This document shows positions 1 through 4,419 of a stretch of 6,198 bases of DNA, piece by piece (position 1 is the stretch's first letter; every line of letters starts with the position of its first letter). Location of the stretch: assembly GCA_020860745.1 (NCBI GenBank), contig JAJBTR010000289.1:1-6198 (forward strand), given 5' to 3'. Under the pieces are notes generated by a model that was not told where the DNA came from, did not search any database, and worked only from the letters and a program-made list of their open reading frames with translations. The stretch comes from Lachnospiraceae bacterium. GTDB taxonomy: Bacteria; Bacillota; Clostridia; Lachnospirales; Lachnospiraceae. Position numbers and translations under genes: made by a program.

Positions 1-1
1 C

Positions 2-28
2 ACTATAACAATGTATCGATTATTTCAA
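2..28 (-). promoter_or_regulatory. Possible leftward promoter for the gene beyond the left edge
   Basis: On the minus strand TTGAAA (23-28) matches five of six -35 consensus bases and TATAGT (2-7) matches five of six -10 bases. The spacer is only 15 bp, shorter than the usual 17. It lies downstream of the crt stop and points out of the window, so it would serve the next leftward gene. No start codon with a ribosome binding site that stays open to the edge is visible in 1-83, which fits that gene starting outside. The short spacer keeps confidence low. Confidence 0.3.
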
Positions 29-83
29 CCGGCCGATACTATGCCGGATCCGGTTTTATCACCTTTCACCTCGGCTGAGCTAA

Positions 84-863
84 TCAGAAATCAGTGAAAT
101 TCTTCTCTTTTCTCTTCTCGAGGAAAGCCGTCATACCCTCAATCTTGTCATGCGTCGAGCAGGTCAGACCAACGAGATTTGCCTCGTACTCCACCGCATT
201 TTTGATGTCCATATCGTAGCCGTTGTTAATAGCAGCCTTTGCAAGGGATACCGCGTAGCTGGCGTTGCGTGCGATCCTGCCCGCAAGCTTTTTCGCCGCG
301 GTCATCAGCTCCTCCTGGGGAACCACCTTGTTGACCAGACCGATGCGATACGCCTCCTGCGCGTCGATATTTGTGCAGGCAAAAATCATCTCTTTCGCGC
401 GTCCCATGCCGACCAGACGGGCCAGTCTCTGGGTGCCGCCGAATCCCGGAATAATACCGAGGCCTGTCTCCGGCTGTCCGAACAGCGCATTCTCCGATGC
501 GATACGGATATCGCAGGCCATGGAAATCTCACATCCGCCGCCGAGCGCAAAACCATTCACCGCTGCGATGGTCACCTGGCGCATATTCTGCAGTTTGAAG
601 AAAGGATCTGATGCCCGCATACCAAACGCGCGTCCCTCCGCACCGGTGAAGTTCACCATCTCAGAGATATCTGCTCCCGCAACAAAAGCCTTCTCTCCGG
701 ATCCGGTCAGAATTACAACTTTGATCTCATCATTCGCCTCAATCTCTCCGAGCACCTGGTTCAGCTCCGTCAGGGTCTCACTGTTTAAAGCATTTAACGC
801 CTTTGGACGATTGATCGTAAGGACCGCGATGGGGCCTTCCACTTCCAGCAATAAATTATTCAT
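84..863 (-). CDS. crt: Crotonase, probable 3-hydroxybutyryl-CoA dehydratase (short-chain enoyl-CoA hydratase)
   Basis: This 259-residue protein has the usual length of a bacterial crotonase. It is expected to interconvert 3-hydroxybutyryl-CoA and crotonyl-CoA in the cytoplasm, a step of the clostridial butyryl-CoA pathway. The AGAD stretch at residues 62-65 and Gly109 in the GGGCE segment form the expected oxyanion hole. Glu112 and Glu132 sit 20 residues apart, like catalytic Glu144 and Glu164 of rat enoyl-CoA hydratase, and PGFGGTQR (139-146) is a family hallmark. The ATG start is supported by AGGAGG at 871-876, seven bases upstream. The gene has its own promoter and a Rex-like operator, so redox control is likely. 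The usual partners (hbd, bcd, etfBA, thl) are not in the window but could lie to the left. The family is certain; the short-chain substrate is inferred from the family resemblance and the operator, and a broader enoyl-CoA hydratase role is possible. Confidence 0.93.
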   Translation of the reverse strand: MNNLLLEVEGPIAVLTINRPKALNALNSETLTELNQVLGEIEANDEIKVVILTGSGEKAFVAGADISEMVNFTGAEGRAFGMRASDPFFKLQNMRQVTIAAVNGFALGGGCEISMACDIRIASENALFGQPETGLGIIPGFGGTQRLARLVGMGRAKEMIFACTNIDAQEAYRIGLVNKVVPQEELMTAAKKLAGRIARNASYAVSLAKAAINNGYDMDIKNAVEYEANLVGLTCSTHDKIEGMTAFLEKRKEKNFTDF

Positions 864-909
864 GGTTTTACCTCCTGATCATAGATTCCGTTTTCAAATC
901 GCTGGGAAT

Positions 910-938
910 ATTATACAACAGTTTTGTTAAAAAATAAA
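910..938 (-). promoter_or_regulatory. Promoter of crt
   Basis: A perfect minus-strand TATAAT (-10) lies at 910-915. At a 17-bp spacing the -35 hexamer would be TTTATT (933-938), which is weak. Transcription would start near 903, giving a 5' leader of about 40 bases that contains the AGGAGG site. The -35 region falls inside the Rex-like operator, so a bound repressor would block RNA polymerase. Confidence 0.7.
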
Positions 939-941
939 CAA
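924..941. promoter_or_regulatory. Rex (NADH/NAD+ sensor) operator upstream of crt
   Basis: The plus strand reads TTGTTAA AAAA TAAACAA. The clostridial Rex consensus as I know it is TTGTTAA-N4-TTAACAA, so 13 of 14 specified positions match with the exact 4-base spacer. The symmetry extends two bases on each side (TTTTG at 922-926, CAAAA at 939-943). Rex is known to repress crt and other butyryl-CoA pathway genes in Clostridium and to release DNA when NADH is high. The overlap with the crt -35 region is what a repressor site would show. Binding itself is inferred. Confidence 0.75.
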
Positions 942-1031
942 AAACTTTTTCGTATTCTTGCAGACAGGAACGAAAGTTACTTTTCAAAGATAACACACTC
1001 CGCGGAATTCACACAAAATGCAAAAAAACAG

Positions 1032-1886
1032 CTACAATATATGTTCCGCCAGGAACTTCGCCGCGCCATCCTCATCCGCAGTATATTCCGTAACATATGC
1101 CGCATTTTCTTTGCAGGATGTCGATGCGTTTTTCATCGCCACCCCGATGCCGACAGATTTGAGCATCCCGGCATCGTTCTCGCCGTCGCCGAACGCGATG
1201 GTCTCCTCCGACGAAACCTGCAGCTGCTCCAGGACATACGCCAGCCCCGCCGTCTTCCCGGCCGCCGCGTTGGAAAGCTCCAGCCGGAATGGAACAGACG
1301 ACGTGATATGAATCTGCTCCACATTGCGGCGGATGGTATTCTCCACCATACGGAAAAGCCCGCTGTCCTTCAATATGGCATCCAGTGCATCCAGATTTTT
1401 CGCATTTTCATAGATAAAATCAATGATAAACCGTTCCGGCCACCGTGTCTGCTGAATATAAGAAACCACATCCCGCGGAATTCCAAAGCGGGAAGGTTCC
1501 CTGACATAATCCGCAGCAGCGTGGGCAGCGCCGTCCACAACCGCTTCATAGGAAACCTGTCCCTCCATAAAAAGATGTCCCAGACTGCTCATGATTTTCC
1601 GGACATCCCTGGCATTTAACAGCCACTGATGAATCCGCTCACCAGTCCGGACATCGTAAACCGCGGCTCCGTTTGAAACCACGGCATATGTAACGCCCTC
1701 CAGCTCACGGATAGCGGCAGGAAACGAAGCAAACGCGCGCCCGCTCACCGGAACAAGCGCAATCCCCCTCTCCCGGGCTTTCCCAAACACTTCCGCTGTA
1801 TACTTGGATAATTCTTTTTCATGGTTCAACACGGTATCGTCCAGGTCGAACGCGATACACCTAACCTTAGAAAAATCTGTCTGCAT
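1032..1886 (-). CDS. HAD-superfamily hydrolase, Cof type (C2-capped phosphatase)
   Basis: This 284-residue cytoplasmic protein has all four HAD motifs. Motif I is DLDDT at residues 14-18, with Asp14 as the expected nucleophile and Asp16 as acid/base. Motif II is Ser48 in VPVSGR, motif III is Lys211, and motif IV is GDGEND at 233-238, which binds Mg2+. The stretch of roughly 160 residues between motifs II and III fits the C2 (Cof/IIB) cap. Length and motif spacing are normal. Such enzymes dephosphorylate sugar phosphates, nucleotides or cofactors, and the substrate cannot be read from sequence. The ATG start has AAGGAAGG-like purines about ten bases upstream. It follows the DUF4250 gene by 72 bases with no convincing promoter or terminator between, so the two may be cotranscribed. 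Downstream, crt has its own promoter. The family call is firm; the substrate is unknown. Confidence 0.9.
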   Translation of the reverse strand: MQTDFSKVRCIAFDLDDTVLNHEKELSKYTAEVFGKARERGIALVPVSGRAFASFPAAIRELEGVTYAVVSNGAAVYDVRTGERIHQWLLNARDVRKIMSSLGHLFMEGQVSYEAVVDGAAHAAADYVREPSRFGIPRDVVSYIQQTRWPERFIIDFIYENAKNLDALDAILKDSGLFRMVENTIRRNVEQIHITSSVPFRLELSNAAAGKTAGLAYVLEQLQVSSEETIAFGDGENDAGMLKSVGIGVAMKNASTSCKENAAYVTEYTADEDGAAKFLAEHIL

Positions 1887-1958
1887 GAAATACCGCCTTC
1901 CTTTTCATTTTTTCAAAAGCAGATTCGACCGCCCTGTTCAAAGAATCCTGTCAAACTA

Positions 1959-2135
1959 TTATCTGAACTGATGATTCTCCTCATCGTAAATATAGCCGAT
2001 TGTGCGCAGCGACTTTATGATTTCATCCGCATCTGTCATATAATCCGCGGCCAGCTCAGAAAGCGAGGGATATCTGTCCCTCAGCTGCGTGTTCACCACA
2101 CTGAGCAGCATGACCGGATCTTTCGGTAAACTCAT
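1959..2135 (-). CDS. DUF4250 family mini-protein, 58 residues
   Basis: The protein begins MSLPKDPVMLLSVVNTQLRD and ends YIYDEENHQFR. This LPKDPVMLLS...LRD...GY.YD...NQFR pattern is the one I know from DUF4250, a short family of unknown function common in Lachnospiraceae and related Clostridia. It has no membrane segment or signal peptide and looks like a small cytosolic helical protein. The frame stays open to an upstream ATG at 2198 (79 residues), but the start at 2135 is preferred: it gives the family's usual N-terminus and has AAAGGGG eight bases upstream. It lies between the abiH and HAD genes, and an operon with either is possible. The molecular role is unknown. Confidence 0.85.
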   Translation of the reverse strand: MSLPKDPVMLLSVVNTQLRDRYPSLSELAADYMTDADEIIKSLRTIGYIYDEENHQFR

Positions 2136-2143
2136 CTGTGATT

Positions 2144-2150
2144 CCCCTTT
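2144..2150 (-). promoter_or_regulatory. Ribosome binding site fixing the DUF4250 start
   Basis: AAAGGGG on the minus strand lies eight bases before the ATG at 2133-2135. The in-frame ATG codons further upstream (2166-2168 and 2196-2198) have no comparable purine-rich site. This supports the 58-residue form. Confidence 0.7.
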
Positions 2151-2221
2151 CTTTATTTCTGTTAACATTTCATTCCGGATAATCGGCAAAAACAACACAG
2201 GATTCGTCTATCCACACCAGG

Positions 2222-3325
2222 TCAGTCTTTCCTGATCTCGAACAAATACCGGCCATCATAAATTTTCTCCGTGACCGCATCCTTTCCGAACAGCCTGATC
2301 AACCGGATCACTTTGTACGCGTAATCCTCCCGGTCCGCACAGTAAATAACCGTTTTCGCCGCAGCGGCGTCCAGCTCACGGATCAGTTCCGCATCGCCCG
2401 CCGGGAACGAATACCCAAAATAGTAAAACGTCACCGGCACCGGATTGCCGCTCTCGTCAACCGGATACAACTGTGCCCGGTCCGGCTGCCCAATGAACTT
2501 CATCAGCTTCTGAAAATAATTCCTCAGATAAATCCAGTCAGCCGGTTCTTCCGCAAGGTCCGGGCTTCCCAGAACCAGATTCACCGGCATACTCCCGGCT
2601 TTTCCTTTTGCGTAAAAAACCCGTTCCTCCGGCACGCCGCAGCGCTCCGCCGTATCCGTAAAATTAAAATTAATCACGTAGTCCGGGCGGATTTTGTCAA
2701 ATCCCTCAGCTTTAAAGACAGCATCTGCCGCTTCGCAGAGCCCCGGCCGTCCCGCAGCCCCGGCACCGTCAGATACACCCACGCATGCCGTCAGATAAAG
2801 ATCCAACGCAGCCGTAAAGCTGTCCAGTTCCCGCCGCGCCTCGGCCGCAAGCGCAGTTACGTTCAGCCTTTTTTCCGGAGTGATAAACTGCTGGCGCAGC
2901 TTGAAAAGTCCGCCGGACGGGTCGTCATACACCTGCTCGAATATCCGCGCAAAATGTTTGAAAATCTGCAGGTCATTGTAGGAAAACAGCCCGCCGATGA
3001 TATTGTAGGAAGCGGGGTCATACTCCGGATCCTTCTGATTCTCCACCATCACCGCCTGAAAATGAGCCAGCGCCGCGACAATATTATCCATCTCCCCCTC
3101 AAACCAGGTCCAGGACAGGTCCTCTGACATGGTAAAATGATAGTGACGGAAAAAACCGTTCACATTGCAGAGCTCCGTCAGTCTCGTCTGCACTTCGTCA
3201 CGCTGGTCTTTGCTCTGCGCAAAGGCATCCTCCACGCACCGGATAAAATCCATGTAACCGGTCTTCCGGCCATGATACAGATCAAATCCGTTTCCAGTCA
3301 CCAGAATATTATGATTGCCTTCCAT
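2222..3325 (-). CDS. AbiH-family abortive-infection-like protein
   Basis: This 367-residue protein has the layout of AbiH (PF14253), a family named for a lactococcal phage abortive-infection protein of unknown mechanism. Residues 7-27 carry the N-terminal GNGFDL-Y-HG...Y-DF signature. Residues 72-76 (W-x-WFE) match the usual W-x-x-x-E region. FNFTDT at 220-225 matches the family's FNYT-T segment, and residues 300-320 hold the C-terminal glycine-serine-aspartate strand. Two expected histidines are absent: the HG after FNYT is Lys240-Gly241, and the late GHS is Gly304-Tyr305-Ser306. No signal peptide or membrane helix is seen. The ATG start has GAGGTG six bases upstream. No other defence gene, integrase or transposase is nearby, and base composition resembles the neighbours. 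A MITE-like block lies directly upstream. Family membership is likely; anti-phage activity is untested and the histidine losses leave it uncertain. Confidence 0.8.
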   Translation of the reverse strand: MEGNHNILVTGNGFDLYHGRKTGYMDFIRCVEDAFAQSKDQRDEVQTRLTELCNVNGFFRHYHFTMSEDLSWTWFEGEMDNIVAALAHFQAVMVENQKDPEYDPASYNIIGGLFSYNDLQIFKHFARIFEQVYDDPSGGLFKLRQQFITPEKRLNVTALAAEARRELDSFTAALDLYLTACVGVSDGAGAAGRPGLCEAADAVFKAEGFDKIRPDYVINFNFTDTAERCGVPEERVFYAKGKAGSMPVNLVLGSPDLAEEPADWIYLRNYFQKLMKFIGQPDRAQLYPVDESGNPVPVTFYYFGYSFPAGDAELIRELDAAAAKTVIYCADREDYAYKVIRLIRLFGKDAVTEKIYDGRYLFEIRKD

Positions 3326-3454
3326 TCACTGCACCTCGCTTCCTTTCAAACTACATGTCACGCTGCTCCTAAGGAACTGTCATGAACTGCTGTGCACATA
3401 CTATGATTAAGCGACAAAAGAGTATGATACTTCCTCATGTTTTGCGGTCCCCAA

Positions 3455-3491
3455 GGTCGTAAATGCGAATGCAAGCATTCGATTTTCGACC
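3455..3491. repeat. Long internal hairpin of the intergenic element
   Basis: GGTCG (3455-3459) pairs with CGACC (3487-3491), and CGAATGC (3466-3472) pairs with GCATTCG (3475-3481) around a two-base AA turn. The bases between pair apart from one mismatch and one bulged base. As RNA the tight two-base turn would open by a pair. No long T-run follows on either strand, so it is not a standard intrinsic terminator. Confidence 0.75.
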
Positions 3492-3513
3492 AGCTTTGCA
3501 TAAGTTCGATTAC

Positions 3514-3530
3514 AGAAATCAAAGATTTCT
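3514..3530. repeat. Small 7-bp hairpin in the intergenic element
   Basis: AGAAATC (3514-3520) and GATTTCT (3524-3530) form a perfect 7-bp stem with an AAA loop. It lies between the long hairpin and the right inverted end. It is AT-rich and only weakly stable alone. Confidence 0.6.
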
Positions 3531-3577
3531 TATCTCTCTTGTTTTGTCCCTTGTATCATACTATTTTGCGAAAATTA

Positions 3578-4300
3578 TTAAGCATGTCTCAACGCTGTCT
3601 CCAGCGCAATCTCCATCATCTCATTGAACGATTCACGAATTTCCTGCGCCGTAAGTGCCTCCGGCTTAAAGAAATGGTCGGAAACGGAGAGAATGCTCAG
3701 CGCTTTCTTTCCCTGTGCCAGGGATTCCAGATAAAGTCCGGCTGTCTCCATCTCGACACAGAGCATGCCGAGATCTCTCGCCTTTTTCGGCACATCCGGC
3801 TGCGCGTTATAAAACAGGTCTGTGCTGAAGACATTTCCGACTTTAATTTTCGTGCCCCGCTCCCTGCTGATATTTACCGCATCATAGAGAAGATCGAAAT
3901 CCGCAGTCGGCGCCAGTGTACCCGGGAACCCGTAAGTGTGCGCCATGTTGGAATTGGTGCATGCACCCATCGCGATCACAACATCCTTGCACTCCATATC
4001 ATCCAGCAGCGCACCGGTGGAACCCACGCGGATAATCGCATCTACCCCGAAAAAGGTGTAGAGCTCATGCGCATACAAAACGGCCGACGGGATTCCCATG
4101 CCGCTTCCCATGACAGAAATTCTCTTTCCTTTATAAGTGCCGGTATACCCGAACATATTTCTCACATCATTAAATAAAACCGCATCCTCCAGATATGTCT
4201 CCGCGATATACTTTGCGCGCAGAGGGTCTCCCGGCATAAGCACAACCTTTGCCACTGCGTCCTGTTCGGCCTCAATACAAGCTGATGGTGTTTTAAACAT
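3578..4300 (-). CDS. deoD: Purine nucleoside phosphorylase, DeoD type
   Basis: This 240-residue protein catalyses phosphorolysis of purine (deoxy)ribonucleosides to base plus (deoxy)ribose 1-phosphate in the cytoplasm, for purine salvage. It aligns with E. coli DeoD at a constant offset of four. Phosphate-binding Gly24, Arg28, Arg47 and Arg91 and Ser94 are present, as are Met184-Glu185 (ribose) and catalytic Asp208 in VSDH. Two positions differ: E. coli His4 corresponds to Cys8, and Arg217 corresponds to Ile221 with Arg222 next to it. An in-frame ATG exists at 4321, but 4300 is chosen because AGGAGG lies eight bases before it and inside the longer reading; the shorter form also has the normal family length. 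The gene has its own promoter. The next feature downstream is the MITE-like block. The family call is firm; substrate preference could differ from E. coli because of the changes. Confidence 0.93.
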   Translation of the reverse strand: MFKTPSACIEAEQDAVAKVVLMPGDPLRAKYIAETYLEDAVLFNDVRNMFGYTGTYKGKRISVMGSGMGIPSAVLYAHELYTFFGVDAIIRVGSTGALLDDMECKDVVIAMGACTNSNMAHTYGFPGTLAPTADFDLLYDAVNISRERGTKIKVGNVFSTDLFYNAQPDVPKKARDLGMLCVEMETAGLYLESLAQGKKALSILSVSDHFFKPEALTAQEIRESFNEMMEIALETALRHA

Positions 4301-4308
4301 ATCATTAT

Positions 4309-4314
4309 CCTCCT
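4309..4314 (-). promoter_or_regulatory. Ribosome binding site fixing the deoD start
   Basis: AGGAGG on the minus strand is eight bases before the ATG at 4298-4300. The competing ATG at 4319-4321 lies upstream of this site and would translate through it, so it is unlikely to be used. Confidence 0.85.
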
Positions 4315-4333
4315 GAATCATTACTTATCGTTC

Positions 4334-4362
4334 ATTATAACAGACAAACCGGAACATGCAAA
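4334..4362 (-). promoter_or_regulatory. Promoter of deoD (extended -10)
   Basis: TATAAT lies at 4334-4339 on the minus strand, preceded by TGT, giving an extended -10 (TGnTATAAT). At 17 bp the -35 is TTTGCA (4357-4362), four of six consensus bases. Transcription would start near 4327, leaving a leader of under 30 bases. This separates deoD from the upstream leucine-rich-repeat gene. Confidence 0.75.
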
Positions 4363-4374
4363 GAGAAAATCACA

Positions 4375-4415
4375 ATCTGACTGCATCTTAAAAACTCAGG
4401 CTGCATCTGACTGCA
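4375..4415. repeat. 11-bp direct repeat upstream of the deoD promoter
   Basis: ATCTGACTGCA occurs exactly at 4375-4385 and 4405-4415, 30 bp apart, about three helical turns. CTGCATCT also occurs twice (4381-4388 and 4401-4408). Both lie just upstream of the deoD -35. Paired regulator sites are possible; a local slippage duplication is the alternative. Confidence 0.5.
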
Positions 4416-4418
4416 GAG
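4390..4418 (-). terminator. Weak possible terminator after the leucine-rich-repeat gene
   Basis: Just after the TAG stop at 4420-4422, the minus strand has CTGCA and TGCAG arms with a six-base loop (about 4401-4416), then CCTGAG and five T's (4390-4394). The stem is only five pairs and separated from the T-run by six bases, so termination would be inefficient. The same bases make up the direct repeat, so the symmetry may have another cause. Confidence 0.25.
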
Positions 4419-4419
4419 A

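Larger units (their letters stand above)
3412..3570. mobile_element. MITE-like non-coding element with inverted ends and internal hairpins
   Basis: This fills most of the 252-base gap between abiH and deoD. AGTATGATAC (3421-3430) is a perfect inverted match to GTATCATACT (3553-3562). The match continues outward imperfectly: CGACAAAAG (3412-3420) faces the complement CGCAAAAT (3563-3570). Inside are a 37-base hairpin (3455-3491) and a smaller one (3514-3530). The flanks carry ATTAAGC at 3406-3412 and 3577-3583, extending to 9 of 10 matches, which could be a target duplication. There is no credible coding region. Size, symmetric ends and lack of a gene fit a MITE or similar element. A structured RNA or a complex terminator is the alternative. 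Confidence 0.5.

Noticed and set aside
27..57. Inverted repeat AACCGG / CCGGTT with TTTT, and CCGGATCCGG palindrome, after crt
   Set aside because: The T-run is on the plus-strand side, so it would not end the leftward crt transcript, and the stem is short with a long loop.
150..930. Long plus-strand open frames opposite crt
   Set aside because: They are antisense to a well-recognised crotonase, have no ribosome binding site and encode compositionally odd, unrecognisable proteins.
999..1006. TCCGCGGA palindrome between the HAD gene and the crt promoter
   Set aside because: An 8-bp palindrome alone is expected by chance and has no flanking symmetry.
1022..1056. GTTCC/GGAAC stem followed by seven T's at the end of the HAD gene
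   Set aside because: The 5-bp stem lies inside the coding region and is separated from the T-run by 14 bases, too far for an intrinsic terminator.
924..1619. Plus-strand open frame of about 230 codons opposite the HAD gene
   Set aside because: It starts inside the Rex operator, lies antisense to a gene with all HAD motifs, and its product resembles nothing I know.
1949..1954. Perfect TTGACA on the minus strand before the HAD gene
   Set aside because: No acceptable -10 hexamer exists 15-19 bases downstream; at 17 bp the sequence is CGGTCG.
2169..2197. Possible promoter (TTGTTT, 17 bp, TGAAAT) before the DUF4250 gene
   Set aside because: The -10 matches only four of six bases and lacks the highly conserved second-position A, so I did not list it.
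3455..3530. Short palindromic units suggesting a CRISPR-like array
   Set aside because: The two hairpins differ in sequence and there is no regular repeat-spacer pattern.
3437..4177. Plus-strand open frame running from the palindromic element into deoD
   Set aside because: It is antisense to deoD for most of its length and begins within the hairpin block.
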